Below are positions 34,334-43,805 of a stretch of DNA of 64,000 bases, in pieces. The stretch is taken from positions 3,577,363 to 3,641,362 of the forward strand of contig NZ_KE161030.1 in assembly GCF_000412335.2 (NCBI RefSeq). Reading direction: 5' to 3'. Position numbers and translations under genes: made by a program. The DNA is from Cedecea davisae DSM 4568. Its GTDB lineage: Bacteria; Pseudomonadota; Gammaproteobacteria; Enterobacterales; Enterobacteriaceae. Below the pieces are notes generated by a model that saw only the letters and a program-made list of their open reading frames with translations, made no database searches and had not been told where the DNA came from. Position 1 is the stretch's first letter. The number at the start of each line of letters is the position of its first letter.

Positions 34334-34370
34334 GCACTCTTAACTTATTGATATATTTAAGAGTGCTTTA
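34334..34370 (+). terminator. inverted repeat downstream of int
   Basis: A perfect 10-bp stem GCACTCTTAA / TTAAGAGTGC with a 13-nt AT-rich loop is followed by TTTA. It may be a weak int terminator or, since it lies in the attR arm, part of the recombination site. Confidence 0.5.
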
Positions 34371-34392
34371 TGCAGCAAGTATAAAAAAAGCA

Positions 34393-34415
34393 CCTCCGGG
34401 CGCGTTTTTTATTGA
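34393..34415. repeat. attR core (23 bp)
   Basis: This is an exact copy of the 23-bp attL core at 6055-6077. Its final TTGA joins the chromosomal CA to give the TTGACA -35 box of the pheL promoter. Confidence 0.9.
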
Positions 34416-34441
34416 CAGAACGAAAACAGAGCGGGTACTTT
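34412..34441 (+). promoter_or_regulatory. pheL-pheA promoter, -35 shared with attR
   Basis: TTGACA (34412-34417) and TACTTT (34436-34441) are spaced 18 bp. The first four bases of the -35 belong to the att core. E. coli has the same -35 and a similar -10. Everything upstream of the -35 is now phage DNA. Confidence 0.8.
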
Positions 34442-34468
34442 AGCTCTCAGACTTCTCAGGAATCAGAC

Positions 34469-34516
34469 ATGAAACTCACCCCGTTTTTCTTCGCATTCTT
34501 TTTTACCTTCCCCTGA
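34469..34516 (+). CDS. pheL: pheA leader peptide
   Basis: This is a 15-residue leader peptide ([15 protein letters not shown]) with seven phenylalanines. Ribosome stalling at Phe codons when charged tRNA-Phe is scarce favours the antiterminator and lets pheA be transcribed. E. coli pheL has the same length and Phe count. It is too short for normal gene calling. Confidence 0.95.
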   Translation: MKLTPFFFAFFFTFP

Positions 34517-34563
34517 TTGGGAGGCAATTCGTCGTGTGATAAAGAATGCGAAGACGAACAAAC

Positions 34564-34590
34564 AAGCCTCCCAAACGGGAGGCTTTTTTT
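34564..34590 (+). terminator. pheA attenuator terminator
   Basis: The stem AGCCTCCC / GGGAGGCT with an AAAC loop is followed by T7. An upstream GGGAGGC at 34519-34525 can pair with GCCTCCC to form the competing antiterminator, completing the Phe attenuator. Confidence 0.92.
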
Positions 34591-34613
34591 ATGGACATCG
34601 AAAAGGTAGCGTT

Positions 34614-35774
34614 ATGACCGAAATTAACCCGTTGCTGGCCCTGCGCGATAAAATCAGCGCGCTGGATGAAAAGCTGTTGGCCCTGCTGGCAGAACGCCGC
34701 CTGTTGGCGGTTGAGGTGGGTAAAGCTAAGCTGGCTTCGCATCGCCCGGTACGCGATATCGATCGTGAAAGAGATTTACTGGAGCGCCTGATTGCCCTCG
34801 GCAAAGACCACCATCTCGATGCCCATTACATTACCCGCCTGTTCCAGCTGATTATTGAAGACTCGGTTCTTACTCAACAAAGCCTGCTGCAACAGCATCT
34901 GAATAAAACCAATCCGCACTCGGCGCGCATAGCTTTCCTTGGCCCTAAAGGATCTTATTCCCATCTTGCCGCCCGCCAGTATGCCGCCCGCCATTTCGAG
35001 CAATTTATAGAAAGCGGATGCGCTAAATTCCACGATATCTTCAACCAGGTGGAAACCGGCCAGGCCGATTACGCGGTAGTGCCTATCGAAAACACCAGCT
35101 CCGGTGCCATTAACGACGTTTACGATCTGCTACAGCACACCAGTCTTTCCATCGTGGCGGAGATGACGGTGCCTATCGACCATTGCGTGCTGGTTTCCGG
35201 CTCCACGGATCTCGACAGTATTCAGACGGTTTACAGCCATCCTCAACCGTTCCAGCAGTGCAGCCAGTTCATCAACCGCTACCCGCACTGGAAAATTGAA
35301 TACACAGAAAGCACCTCTGCGGCGATGGAAAAGGTCGCTCAGGCTAACTCTCCTCATGTCGCAGCCCTGGGAAGCGAAGCGGGAGGGGCGCTATACGACC
35401 TTCAGGTACTGGAACGTAATCTGGCCAACCAGACGCAGAACATTACCCGCTTTGTAGTTCTGGCCCGTAAGGCGGTTGAAGTTTCGGACCAGGTACCGGC
35501 CAAAACGACTCTGCTGATGGCTACCGGCCAGCAGGCTGGCGCACTGGTTGAGGCTCTTCTGGTGCTGCGCAATCACAATCTGATTATGACCAAACTGGAA
35601 TCACGCCCGATTTACGGTAACCCGTGGGAAGAGATGTTCTATCTTGATATTCAGGCCAACCTGAAGGATGAAGAGATGGGCAAAGCCCTGCGCGAGCTGG
35701 GCGAAATTACCCGCTCGCTCAAAGTGCTCGGCAGTTACCCGAGCGAGAACGTCGTTCCCGTTAATCCTGCCTGA
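34614..35774 (+). CDS. pheA: PheA, chorismate mutase / prephenate dehydratase
   Basis: This bifunctional 386-residue enzyme converts chorismate to prephenate and then to phenylpyruvate for phenylalanine synthesis. It has the AroQ chorismate mutase (about 1-90), the prephenate dehydratase domain (about 104-285, with the ITRF motif) and a C-terminal ACT domain (about 299-386, with ESRP) that binds Phe for feedback inhibition. Length equals E. coli PheA with the start at MTEINP. Transcription is attenuated through pheL. A 23-bp stem-loop separates it from the next, convergent gene. Confidence 0.97.
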   Translation: MTEINPLLALRDKISALDEKLLALLAERRLLAVEVGKAKLASHRPVRDIDRERDLLERLIALGKDHHLDAHYITRLFQLIIEDSVLTQQSLLQQHLNKTNPHSARIAFLGPKGSYSHLAARQYAARHFEQFIESGCAKFHDIFNQVETGQADYAVVPIENTSSGAINDVYDLLQHTSLSIVAEMTVPIDHCVLVSGSTDLDSIQTVYSHPQPFQQCSQFINRYPHWKIEYTESTSAAMEKVAQANSPHVAALGSEAGGALYDLQVLERNLANQTQNITRFVVLARKAVEVSDQVPAKTTLLMATGQQAGALVEALLVLRNHNLIMTKLESRPIYGNPWEEMFYLDIQANLKDEEMGKALRELGEITRSLKVLGSYPSENVVPVNPA

Positions 35775-35783
35775 TGAGATACA

Positions 35784-35806
35784 GGCCAGCCCGGCACGGG
35801 CTGGCC
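35784..35806. terminator. stem-loop between convergent pheA and SMP-30-like gene
   Basis: A perfect 9-bp GC-rich stem (GGCCAGCCC / GGGCTGGCC, GGCAC loop) lies between the two stop codons. It lacks a T-run, so terminator activity is uncertain. Confidence 0.5.
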
Positions 35807-35808
35807 TC

Positions 35809-36681
35809 TCAGCGTTCACGAAACTTCAGCTTCTCCATCCCCGCTACGGCAACCCGCAATGAGAAAATCGCGCCGGAAAGCGGTAACCTTGCGACTTCCT
35901 CATCGTCCATGTTTTCCCGCGTGGTGGTGATAAACAGGGTTTTCATGTCGTCCCCCCCAAAACAGATCATCGTCGGGCAGCGCACCGGCAGGCGGTGCTC
36001 TTCAACAATGTCACCCTGCGGGGAAATACGCGCTATTCGATAGCCGTCAAATAACGCCGTCCAGTAGCAGCCGTCATTGTCTATTGCCGCGCCATCCGGC
36101 ATGCCCTCGCCTTTAGCAAAGCGTTTAAACACTTCACGCCGCCCCGGCTCGCCTTGCTCATCCAGTGGGGTGCGGTAAATCACGGCATTTGGCGTATCAG
36201 AGGTATACATCCATTTGCCGTCGGCGCTAAAAGCCAGGCCGTTGGCGCCGCGGATGTCATGCTGAATAACGTGCGGAGTCAGGTCGTTATCCACACGGCA
36301 TAGCAGCGCACCGTTGTAATCCCCCGGCCCCCAGAAAGTGCCCGCGTAAAAACGACCAAAGCGATCGGTGCCGCCGTCGTTAAACCTTGCCAGAGCTGGG
36401 TTGCTCGGGTTATCGCAAACTTTGCCGATAATCAGCCCGGTTTTATTGGTTAGCCAAATTCCGCTGCGCATCGCAACAATGAAGCCGCCGGGCTCCCGCA
36501 ACGCAAAGCAGCCCACTTCTTCGGAAAACTGAATAACATCATGCTTGCCGCTGGCAAGATGGTAACGGTGGATCTCATTCTCAAGAATATCCGTCCAGTA
36601 GAGGCTACCTTCTTCTGCGCTCCACGTAGGGCATTCGGGCAAGTGACCGGTATAGTCGAACAGCAGCTGCGGCTCAGCCAT
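35809..36681 (-). CDS. SMP-30/gluconolactonase (LRE)-family lactonase
   Basis: This 290-residue six-bladed beta-propeller belongs to the SMP-30/regucalcin family, which hydrolyses sugar lactones with a divalent metal. Metal ligands align with SMP-30: Glu16 (LPECPTW), Asn147 (RGANGLAF) and Asp196 (MPDGAAI), with Asn101 (ARFNDGG) near the substrate. The substrate is not predictable from sequence. The start MAEPQ has AAGGAT upstream; an in-frame ATG lies eight codons earlier. E. coli K-12 has no gene here, as pheA and tyrA face each other directly. Confidence 0.85.
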   Translation of the reverse strand: MAEPQLLFDYTGHLPECPTWSAEEGSLYWTDILENEIHRYHLASGKHDVIQFSEEVGCFALREPGGFIVAMRSGIWLTNKTGLIIGKVCDNPSNPALARFNDGGTDRFGRFYAGTFWGPGDYNGALLCRVDNDLTPHVIQHDIRGANGLAFSADGKWMYTSDTPNAVIYRTPLDEQGEPGRREVFKRFAKGEGMPDGAAIDNDGCYWTALFDGYRIARISPQGDIVEEHRLPVRCPTMICFGGDDMKTLFITTTRENMDDEEVARLPLSGAIFSLRVAVAGMEKLKFRER

Positions 36682-36703
36682 TTCAGGTATCCTTTTGGCA
36701 AAC

Positions 36704-36735
36704 AAAAAAGCCAGCGGGGGCTCCCACTGGCTTTT
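36704..36735 (-). terminator. Rho-independent terminator of aroF-tyrA
   Basis: A long stem (AAAAGCCAG / CTGGCTTTT with an inner GGG/CCC pair) ends in a T-run on the minus strand. It lies 22 bp past the tyrA stop and would also block readthrough into the SMP-30-like gene. Confidence 0.8.
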
Positions 36736-36756
36736 GATTATAAAACCTTTTGGCCA

Positions 36757-37878
36757 TTACTGGCGGTTGTCATTTGCCTGGCGTAACAGGACGCGGCTCT
36801 CATTCTGGAAACGCTGCGCGTAATCCCCAAACCAGTGCTCGACCTTGCGGAAGCTGTCGATGAACGCCTGCTTATCGCCGTGCTCCAGTAAATCAATCGC
36901 CTCGCCAAAGCGTTTGTAGTAGCGCTTAATCAGCGCCAGGTTGCTTTCTGAAGACATAATAATGTCCGCATAAAGCTGAGGATCCTGGGCGAACAGCCGG
37001 CCAACCATCGCCAGCTCCAGCCGGTAGATGGGCGACGACAGCGCCAGCAGCTGCTCCAACTGCACATTTTCTTCCGCCAGATGCAGGCCATAGGCGAAAG
37101 TAGCGAAGTGGCGCAGCGCCTGGATAAACGCCATATTCTGGTCATGCTCAACGGCGCTGGAGCGGTGCAAACGAGCGCCCCACACCTGAATTTGCTCCAG
37201 CAGCCACTGGTAAGCTTCCGGCTGGCGACCGTCGCAGTAAACCACGACCTGTTTCGCCAGGCTGCCGCTGTCCGGCCCGAACATCGGGTGTAAGCCCAGC
37301 ACCGGGCCAGAGTGGACGGCAAGCATCGCCTGCAGCGGGCCATTCTTTACCGAAGCCAAATCAACCAGAATGCAGTCCGCCGGGAGCGGAGGCAGTTTGG
37401 CAATGACCTGCTCGGTAATGTGAATCGGCACGCTGACAATAACCATGCCCGCGTCGGCCAGCAGCTCGGGCGCGTTATCCCAGTCCTGTTTTTCTAGAAT
37501 GCGCACCTGGTAGCCGGAAAGCGTCAGCATTTTTTCAAACAGACGCCCCATCTGGCCGCCACCGCCCACGATAACCACAGGGCGCAGCTCCGGGCGCAGC
37601 GTTTTAAAGCCTTTATCATTCTCGCTGGAGTAAGACTCGCGCATTACCCGGCGCAAAACATCCTCAATCAAATCGGGCGGGACACCAAGCGCCTCGGCCT
37701 CTTTACGGCGTGAAGCCAGCATCGACGTTTCGCGCTCCGGCACGTAAATCGGCAAGCCGTAGCGGCTTTTCACTTCACCCACTTCCGCTACCAGCTCCAG
37801 CCGCTTTGCCAGCAAATCCAGCAGGGCCTTATCCACTTCATCGATTTGATCGCGCAGCGCGGTCAATTCAGCAACCAT
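36757..37878 (-). CDS. tyrA: TyrA, chorismate mutase / prephenate dehydrogenase
   Basis: This bifunctional 373-residue enzyme makes prephenate from chorismate and oxidises it to 4-hydroxyphenylpyruvate with NAD for tyrosine synthesis. It has the AroQ mutase (about 1-90), the NAD-binding Rossmann motif GGGGQMG near 105, and a helical dehydrogenase domain (to 373). Same length as in E. coli. It starts 10 bp after the aroF stop, so the two are cotranscribed from the TyrR-controlled aroF promoter. Confidence 0.97.
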   Translation of the reverse strand: MVAELTALRDQIDEVDKALLDLLAKRLELVAEVGEVKSRYGLPIYVPERETSMLASRRKEAEALGVPPDLIEDVLRRVMRESYSSENDKGFKTLRPELRPVVIVGGGGQMGRLFEKMLTLSGYQVRILEKQDWDNAPELLADAGMVIVSVPIHITEQVIAKLPPLPADCILVDLASVKNGPLQAMLAVHSGPVLGLHPMFGPDSGSLAKQVVVYCDGRQPEAYQWLLEQIQVWGARLHRSSAVEHDQNMAFIQALRHFATFAYGLHLAEENVQLEQLLALSSPIYRLELAMVGRLFAQDPQLYADIIMSSESNLALIKRYYKRFGEAIDLLEHGDKQAFIDSFRKVEHWFGDYAQRFQNESRVLLRQANDNRQ

Positions 37879-37888
37879 AGTAAACCTC

Positions 37889-38959
37889 TTAAGCCTGACG
37901 AGCCGCCAGCGCAGCGCTCAGATCCTGATGGATCTCGCGCAGCAGACTGTCCGTGGTTTCCCAGTCGATGCAGGCATCGGTCACGGACACGCCGTATTTC
38001 ATTTCGCTGCGCGGCTGCTCTGAAGATTGATTCCCTTCGTGAATATTACTTTCAATCATCAGGCCAATAATAGAGCGGTTACCGTCTTTAATTTGGGCGA
38101 TGGCGGATTCGGCCACGCCAGGCTGGCGACGGAAGTCTTTATTTGAGTTGCCGTGGCTGCAATCGATCATCAGCGCCGGGCGCAAACCTGCTTTTTCCAT
38201 TTCGGCTTCGCACTGGGCGACATCTGCCGGGCTGTAGTTTGGCGCCTTGCCGCCGCGCAGAATAACGTGCCCGTCCGGATTGCCCTGAGTTTGCAGCAGG
38301 CAAACCTGACCGGCCTGGTTAATTCCCACAAAACGGTGCGGCATGGCGGCAGCTCGCATAGCGTTGATTGCGGTGCCGAGGCTTCCGTCGGTGCCATTTT
38401 TAAAACCAACCGGCATAGAAAGGCCGGAGGCCATTTCGCGGTGAGTCTGGGACTCGGTAGTACGTGCGCCGATCGCAGACCAGCTAAACAGGTCGCCAAG
38501 GTATTGTGGGCTGTTCGGATCCAGCGCTTCGGTTGCCAGCGGCAGCCCGAGGCTGACCAGTTCAACCAGCAGGCGACGCGCAATCTTCAGACCAGCTTCC
38601 ACATCAAACGAGCCATCCATATGCGGGTCGTTGATAAGCCCTTTCCAACCGACGGTGGTACGAGGCTTTTCAAAATAGACGCGCATAACGAGGTACAGAC
38701 TATCGCTAACTTGTTCAGACAGAGCTTTAAAACGACGAGCGTATTCAATCGCAGCTTCCGGATCGTGGATCGAGCAAGGTCCACAAACCACCAGCAGGCG
38801 CGGATCGCGACCGGCGATGATATTAGAAATCGTCTGACGGGACTGCTCGATTTGCGCTTCCTGAGCCGCAGTGAGTGGGAATTCCGCTTTCAGTTGATCC
38901 GGAGTGATGAGTATCTGTTCGTCAGAGATATGAACGTTGTTAAGCGCGTCTTTTTGCAT
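37889..38959 (-). CDS. aroF: AroF, tyrosine-sensitive DAHP synthase
   Basis: The 356-residue type I DAHP synthase joins phosphoenolpyruvate and erythrose 4-phosphate, the first step of aromatic synthesis. Motifs include [10 protein letters not shown] and [10 protein letters not shown] in the active site. Its N-terminal sequence, its length and its operon with tyrA identify it as the Tyr-feedback isoenzyme rather than AroG or AroH. Two TyrR boxes lie upstream. Confidence 0.97.
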   Translation of the reverse strand: MQKDALNNVHISDEQILITPDQLKAEFPLTAAQEAQIEQSRQTISNIIAGRDPRLLVVCGPCSIHDPEAAIEYARRFKALSEQVSDSLYLVMRVYFEKPRTTVGWKGLINDPHMDGSFDVEAGLKIARRLLVELVSLGLPLATEALDPNSPQYLGDLFSWSAIGARTTESQTHREMASGLSMPVGFKNGTDGSLGTAINAMRAAAMPHRFVGINQAGQVCLLQTQGNPDGHVILRGGKAPNYSPADVAQCEAEMEKAGLRPALMIDCSHGNSNKDFRRQPGVAESAIAQIKDGNRSIIGLMIESNIHEGNQSSEQPRSEMKYGVSVTDACIDWETTDSLLREIHQDLSAALAARQA

Positions 38960-39017
38960 GATGGCTGTCCTGTAATAAGCTCGTTTGCGATAGTCGTTTC
39001 CTCATGGAGGAGCGCTT

Positions 39018-39046
39018 ACTTTACCCGCCACAAGTAAAGAATGCAA
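39018..39046 (-). promoter_or_regulatory. aroF promoter candidate
   Basis: On the minus strand, TTGCAT (rc at 39041-39046) and TAAAGT (rc at 39018-39023) are spaced 17 bp, giving a start about 50 bp before the aroF ATG, just inside the nearest TyrR box. Confidence 0.55.
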
Positions 39047-39055
39047 TCCATCATC

Positions 39056-39073
39056 CGTAAATTTATCGTTACA
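39056..39073 (-). promoter_or_regulatory. TyrR box 1 of aroF
   Basis: The minus strand reads TGTAAC-N6-TTTACG, a good match to the TyrR consensus TGTAAA-N6-TTTACA. It lies just upstream of the promoter, where TyrR with tyrosine would repress. Confidence 0.75.
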
Positions 39074-39106
39074 CAAGCGAATTAATCGCGCTTTCAAAGC
39101 AAATTA

Positions 39107-39124
39107 CGTAAACATTAAATTACA
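39107..39124 (-). promoter_or_regulatory. TyrR box 2 of aroF
   Basis: The minus strand reads TGTAAT-N6-TTTACG, exactly 51 bp upstream of box 1, about five helical turns. This fits cooperative binding of a TyrR hexamer, as at E. coli aroF. Confidence 0.75.
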
Positions 39125-39434
39125 CAAGCCATAAAAATGCGTTTTTTTTGGGCAAAAATGCAGTAATCCCTGAAACGGCGAGTAAAAATTCATTCTGCTT
39201 CTATGCTGATAATATTCGCCCATGATGTTGGCATTACCCGGGGTCAATAGAAGACGATTTGCGCCCTCATTTCAGGGTTATTCTCGTTATTATTTTTAAT
39301 TATCAAGAATATCATCACAGACGGGAATTAATGACGAGGTAAAGCGGGAGTGATATGCTCGATGGCACAATCATAAATAATGATGGCTGGTTTCACGAGC
39401 CTCAACGTTTTTCGGCTGGTGGGGCTTGAATGCC
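39125..39434. other. non-coding gap between aroF and yfiR
   Basis: This stretch is part of a 475-bp divergent intergenic region. Apart from the aroF elements at its left end I see only AT-rich sequence. A yfiR promoter should be here, but no convincing pair of boxes stands out. Confidence 0.5.
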
Positions 39435-39971
39435 ATGTTTATTTCACGCAGGTTAACCTTATCCGCGTTTTTTTTCGCCTGCCTGGTATTTACCACCCGA
39501 ACGCCGGCGGTATCACAGGCAGACCCTGCGCTTTCCGGCCAGGTACGCACCATTGTTGCCGGTATTGTGAGCTATACGCGCTGGCCCCAGCTTCAGGGCC
39601 TGCCAAAGCTGTGCATCTTCTCAACAGCCGCCTATGCCGCCGCGCTCGGTGATAAAAATAGCGATATATCTTTTCAGCCGCAGATCGTTAAATCCGCCGA
39701 TGAGGCATTAAATTCGCAGTGCGACGGTCTTTATTTTGGTAATGAATCACCGCAACAGCAGCTGCAATTAATAGAGCGTTATCAAACTCATCCTTTATTG
39801 TTAATTGCTGAGCAGAATCCGCAATGCATAATTGGCAGTGCTTTCTGCCTGAATATTCATAATGACGCAGTCTCTTTCTCGGTGAACCTTGACGCATTAG
39901 CCCGTAGCGGCGTCAGGGTAAGCCCCGATGTATTACTGCTGGCTCGGCCAGGGAATAGAATTCATGAATAA
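39435..39971 (+). CDS. yfiR: YfiR, periplasmic inhibitor of DgcN
   Basis: This 178-residue exported protein has a signal peptide ending near VSQA (residue 29) and the YfiR core (VRTIVAGIVSYTRWP, then PKLCIF, YFGNESP, LLIAEQNPQCIIGSAFCLN). Its cysteines (CDG, QCIIG, AFCL) match the disulfide pattern known for YfiR, which represses the membrane cyclase YfiN/DgcN unless reducing stress or YfiB removes it. I chose the ATG at 39435 because GGTGGGG is well placed; an upstream in-frame TTG at 39426 is possible. It overlaps dgcN by 8 bp. Confidence 0.92.
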   Translation: MFISRRLTLSAFFFACLVFTTRTPAVSQADPALSGQVRTIVAGIVSYTRWPQLQGLPKLCIFSTAAYAAALGDKNSDISFQPQIVKSADEALNSQCDGLYFGNESPQQQLQLIERYQTHPLLLIAEQNPQCIIGSAFCLNIHNDAVSFSVNLDALARSGVRVSPDVLLLARPGNRIHE

Positions 39972-41202
39972 GGATTTGACCACGTCGTCACGTCCAACGT
40001 TTAAAGGCACGTTGCGCAGAATCAGCGTAATTAGCGTGGTCATCGCCATGTTAATCGTCTGGCTGCTGCTTTCCGTCGCCTCAATGCTGACGCTCAGGCA
40101 ATATGCCCAAAAGAATCTTGAGCTACTGGCCGTTACCGTTAGCCATAGCCTGGAAGCTGCCGTTGTTTTCCGGGACGGCGCGGCCGCCAATGAAACCCTC
40201 ACCGTATTAGGCAAACAGGGGCAGTTTACCGCGGCAAAAGTAGTAGATGCCGAAGGTAAAGAACTCACCCACTGGCAGATGGAAAAATCTACCCAGCGCG
40301 ATATGGTTGGTGGCCTGGTCACCCGCTGGCTCTACCCTCATCCGATAAAGCAGCCGATCCTTCATAACGGGAAAATCATCGGAGAAATGCGCCTGATTGG
40401 GGCGGATGCCACCGTTACGCTGTTTGTCTGGCTCTCTTTAGCCGTTTTAACGGCCTGTACCTTGCTGGCTTCGGCTATTGCGCTTGGTATCTCGCGCCAC
40501 CTGCACCGTGATATTGACGTTGCGCTGCAAAATATTACCGACGTAGTCCACGACGTTCGCAGCAACCGCAATTTTTCCCGCCGCGTCCCGCCGGAACGAA
40601 TCGAAGAGTTTCATCTTTTTGCCCAGGACTTCAACAGCCTGCTGGATGAAATGGAAGAGTGGCAGCGCCAGCTTCAGCTGAAAAACGCGTCGTTGCAAAA
40701 AACCGCCCTTCAGGACCCGCTTACCGGGCTGGCAAACCGCGCGGCATTTCGCAACGCTTTGGACAAGCTGATTGAAGATGCGGACTCGCTGCACAACACC
40801 GCCCTGCTATTTATGGACGGCGACAACTTCAAGTTCATCAACGATACGTGGGGTCACGCCGCGGGCGATGCGGTGCTTATCGAAGTGGCTAAACGCCTGC
40901 TGACGTTTGCCAGTACCCGGCATCTGGCATTCCGGCTGGGCGGAGATGAATTTGCCATGCTGCTCCACGCCGTGAACAGCGACGCTCAGGCCTCAACGGT
41001 ACTCAACCAGCTAAAAGAAGTCGTTGAGCAGCCCATTCTTCTGCCGGGGGATCACTGGATAACCATGACGCTGAGCGTAGGCGTGGCGCTGGCAAAAAAC
41101 ATCCATTCGGCGGAAAACCTGATGGAAACCGCCGACCGCAATATGTATATACAAAAACACAAGCAGCGACAGCTGCTTAATAAACAGCTTCACAAGGATT
41201 GA
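39964..41202 (+). CDS. dgcN: DgcN (YfiN), membrane diguanylate cyclase
   Basis: This 412-residue cyclase makes cyclic di-GMP. It has two transmembrane helices (about 20-42 and 151-175) that flank a periplasmic CHASE8-type sensor, followed by a HAMP segment and a GGDEF domain with an intact GGDEF at 326-330 (RLGGDEF). No RxxD inhibitory site precedes the motif at the usual distance, so product inhibition may be weak. YfiR inhibits it in the periplasm, and high output favours sessile growth. Confidence 0.95.
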   Translation: MNKDLTTSSRPTFKGTLRRISVISVVIAMLIVWLLLSVASMLTLRQYAQKNLELLAVTVSHSLEAAVVFRDGAAANETLTVLGKQGQFTAAKVVDAEGKELTHWQMEKSTQRDMVGGLVTRWLYPHPIKQPILHNGKIIGEMRLIGADATVTLFVWLSLAVLTACTLLASAIALGISRHLHRDIDVALQNITDVVHDVRSNRNFSRRVPPERIEEFHLFAQDFNSLLDEMEEWQRQLQLKNASLQKTALQDPLTGLANRAAFRNALDKLIEDADSLHNTALLFMDGDNFKFINDTWGHAAGDAVLIEVAKRLLTFASTRHLAFRLGGDEFAMLLHAVNSDAQASTVLNQLKEVVEQPILLPGDHWITMTLSVGVALAKNIHSAENLMETADRNMYIQKHKQRQLLNKQLHKD

Positions 41203-41204
41203 TT

Positions 41205-41690
41205 ATGAACGCTTCTCGCTTATTGGCACCGGCAATACTCTTTTCCCTGCTGCTTACAGGCTGCCAGTCACCGCAGTCCACGTTCTCTCCGGAGCAGAAG
41301 GCCGCCATGCGCTCTTACGGTTTCTCCGAGTCAAACGACGTCTGGTCGCTGGGCCTGTCGGACAAGATCCTGTTCGGTAAAAATCAGTACAAATTGCAGC
41401 CTGAAAGCTACCAGAACATCCAGTCCATGGCCGAAAAGCTCTCCGCCACCGGCCTGAAGCACGCCCGACTGGACGGCCACACCGATAACTACGGGGAAGA
41501 TGGCTATAACGAGCAGCTCTCCCTGAAGCGCGCTAATATCGTGGCGGACGCCTGGGCTGAAGGGGCTAAAATCCCGCGCAGCAATCTAACCACCCAGGGT
41601 CTGGGCAAGAAATATCCGGTTGCCAGCAACAGCACCGGCGAAGGCCGGGCCGAAAATCGCCGCGTCGCGGTCGTTATCACCACGCCATAA
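41205..41690 (+). CDS. yfiB: YfiB, OmpA-like lipoprotein that sequesters YfiR
   Basis: This 161-residue outer-membrane lipoprotein has lipobox LLTGC (Cys20) and an OmpA-like peptidoglycan-binding domain (LDGHTDNYGEDGYNEQLSLKRA; TTQGLGKKYP). In relatives it captures YfiR and so releases DgcN. It begins 2 bp after dgcN, completing the yfiR-dgcN-yfiB operon. I chose the ATG at 41205 over an upstream TTG. Confidence 0.95.
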   Translation: MNASRLLAPAILFSLLLTGCQSPQSTFSPEQKAAMRSYGFSESNDVWSLGLSDKILFGKNQYKLQPESYQNIQSMAEKLSATGLKHARLDGHTDNYGEDGYNEQLSLKRANIVADAWAEGAKIPRSNLTTQGLGKKYPVASNSTGEGRAENRRVAVVITTP

Positions 41691-41712
41691 TCCAGCAGCG
41701 AATTTAGCGCAT

Positions 41713-41743
41713 AAAAAAAGGGCTGCCAGATGGCAGCCCTTTT
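41713..41743. terminator. bidirectional terminator between yfiB and rplS
   Basis: A perfect 13-bp stem (AAAAGGGCTGCCA / TGGCAGCCCTTTT) with A and T flanks lies between convergent operons and should stop both. Confidence 0.9.
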
Positions 41744-41767
41744 ATATGGATGTCGCCTAAGCGAATC

Positions 41768-42118
<351 letters not shown>

Positions 42119-42155
42119 TTAATCTCTTATCCTGGGTAAACTGATATTCGGGGGC

Positions 42156-42923
42156 TTACGCCTTCCCATCATGTTTATGTTGCTGCTGTTTATGTTCCCG
42201 CTGGAACTCAGCCAGCAACCTTACTTGCTCTTCAGTCAGAGCCAGGTTTTCCAGAAGTTCAGGTCTTCTAAGCCAGGTACGGCCCAGCGACTGTTTCAGG
42301 CGCCAACGGCGAATCTCCGCATGGTTCCCCGACAGCAATACCGCCGGTACTTCCATGCCGTCCAACACTTCAGGACGGGTGTAGTGAGGGCAGTCCAGCA
42401 ACCCTTCGGCAAACGAATCTTCGGTTGCCGATGCTTCATGCCCCAGCACGCCCGGAATAAACCGGGATACCGAGTCAATCAGCGTCATCGCTGGTAGCTC
42501 ACCGCCGCTGAGAACGTAATCGCCGATTGACCATTCTTCGTCAATTTCGGTTTGGATAACGCGCTCATCGATCCCTTCGTAACGGCCGCAAACCAGAATT
42601 AGCTTCTCGTTTGTTGCCAGTTCACTGACGCCCGCTTGATCAAGCTTGCGCCCCTGAGGTGAAAGATAGATAACCTTAGCACCTTCCCCTGCCGCCGCTT
42701 TCGCTGCGTGGATGGCTTCCCGCAAAGGATTCACCATCATGAGCATTCCCGGTCCGCCGCCGTAAGGACGGTCGTCCACGGTACGGTGTCGGTCATAAGT
42801 GAAGTCACGAGGACTCCAGCTCTGAATGCTCAGCAGGCCATTTTTTACTGCCCGGCCAGTTACCCCGTAATCGGTAATTGCGCGGAACATCTCAGGAAAC
42901 AGGCTAACTACACCAATAAACAC
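42156..42923 (-). CDS. trmD: TrmD, tRNA (guanine-N1-)-methyltransferase
   Basis: TrmD methylates G37 of tRNAs reading CUN, CCN and CGG codons and prevents +1 frameshifts. The 255-residue SPOUT-class enzyme shows the trefoil-knot motifs ([25 protein letters not shown] and [11 protein letters not shown]). It is third in the operon, 46 bp after rimM. Confidence 0.98.
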   Translation of the reverse strand: MFIGVVSLFPEMFRAITDYGVTGRAVKNGLLSIQSWSPRDFTYDRHRTVDDRPYGGGPGMLMMVNPLREAIHAAKAAAGEGAKVIYLSPQGRKLDQAGVSELATNEKLILVCGRYEGIDERVIQTEIDEEWSIGDYVLSGGELPAMTLIDSVSRFIPGVLGHEASATEDSFAEGLLDCPHYTRPEVLDGMEVPAVLLSGNHAEIRRWRLKQSLGRTWLRRPELLENLALTEEQVRLLAEFQREHKQQQHKHDGKA

Positions 42924-42969
42924 AAGCCAATCCCCATTACGCTAGCTATTACCGTATGATTCCGGAGGT

Positions 42970-43518
42970 TTAAAAACCAGGATCCCAATCTACTTCAATG
43001 GTTTGAGTAGCGAGATCGACTTTCTTGATAACCTGCCCATCGAGGAACGGAACCAGCCGCTCCTTGATGCCAAATGCATCCTTCAGGTTTGCCTTGATGA
43101 CGAGAACGTCATTAGAGCCGGTTTCCATCATGTCGATGACTTTACCGAGCTGATACCCCTGAGTCGTCACTACCTGGCAGCCCATCAGGTCTTTCCAGTA
43201 GTAGTCACCCGCTTCAAGAGCCGGCAGTTGCGTTGAATCCACGACAATTTCGCAATTGGTCAGCAGGTTCGCGGCATCCCGATCGTCAACGCCTTGCAGC
43301 TTGATGATCAGATCCTGATTGTGGTGCTTCCAGCCTTCCAGCTGTACTTGCTGCCACTGACCGCCGCGCTGGATAAACCAGGGCTGGTAGTCAAAAATGC
43401 TTTCGGCGTCTTCGGTGGAGGAAAACACTCTGAGCCAACCACGAATACCGTAGGAGGAGCCCATCTTGCCCAATACGATTGGGTTAACAGGTGCCTGTGC
43501 GGCGAGTTGCTTGCTCAT
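42970..43518 (-). CDS. rimM: RimM, 30S ribosome maturation factor
   Basis: This 182-residue factor assists assembly of the 30S head around uS19. It has the RimM N-terminal barrel ([20 protein letters not shown]) and a PRC-barrel C-terminal domain ([18 protein letters not shown]). The start MSKQL gives E. coli's length; three extra codons upstream were rejected. Confidence 0.97.
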   Translation of the reverse strand: MSKQLAAQAPVNPIVLGKMGSSYGIRGWLRVFSSTEDAESIFDYQPWFIQRGGQWQQVQLEGWKHHNQDLIIKLQGVDDRDAANLLTNCEIVVDSTQLPALEAGDYYWKDLMGCQVVTTQGYQLGKVIDMMETGSNDVLVIKANLKDAFGIKERLVPFLDGQVIKKVDLATQTIEVDWDPGF

Positions 43519-43536
43519 CATGACCACCGTGACAGA

Positions 43537-43785
43537 TTAAGCTGCTTTCTTTGCTTCTTTGATCAGCGTAGCTACGCGATCAGAAACGGTTGCGCCCAGG
43601 CCAACCCAATGTGCTACGCGATCCAGATCCAGGCGAACGCCTTCTTCTTTCTCGTTAGCGATAGGGTTGAAGAAACCAACGCGCTCAATGAAGCGACCGT
43701 TACGTGCATTACGGCTATCAGTAACGACAACCTGGTAGAACGGACGCTTTTTAGCGCCGTGACGTGCTAAACGAATAGTTACCAT
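43537..43785 (-). CDS. rpsP: ribosomal protein bS16
   Basis: This 82-residue bS16 binds 16S rRNA early in 30S assembly. It is the first gene of the operon. The start MVTIRLAR gives the E. coli length; the longer ORF start was rejected. A promoter and a leader hairpin lie upstream. Confidence 0.98.
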   Translation of the reverse strand: MVTIRLARHGAKKRPFYQVVVTDSRNARNGRFIERVGFFNPIANEKEEGVRLDLDRVAHWVGLGATVSDRVATLIKEAKKAA

Positions 43786-43805
43786 AACATCCTCTTTAGT
43801 GAATA

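Larger units (their letters stand above)
6055..34415. mobile_element. P2/HP1-group temperate prophage, about 28.3 kb
   Basis: The element is bounded by a 23-bp perfect direct repeat and carries a full P2-type head set (Q, P, O, N, M, L homologues), a contractile tail set, a lysis cassette, an Ogr-type activator, a primase-helicase, a Cox-like protein, a C-type repressor and a tyrosine integrase. The gene polarity (portal and large terminase divergent from scaffold and capsid) is that of P2. The integrase with HP1-like catalytic spacing, the HP1-type holin and the DUF2590/DUF2586/DUF2597 tail genes point to the HP1/K139 branch. No structural gene is visibly broken, so it may be inducible, but that is inference. 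Confidence 0.95.

Noticed and set aside
6055-34415. Satellite or phage-inducible island rather than a full phage
   Set aside because: Complete sets of capsid, portal, both terminase subunits, tail and lysis genes are present, so it is a full prophage.
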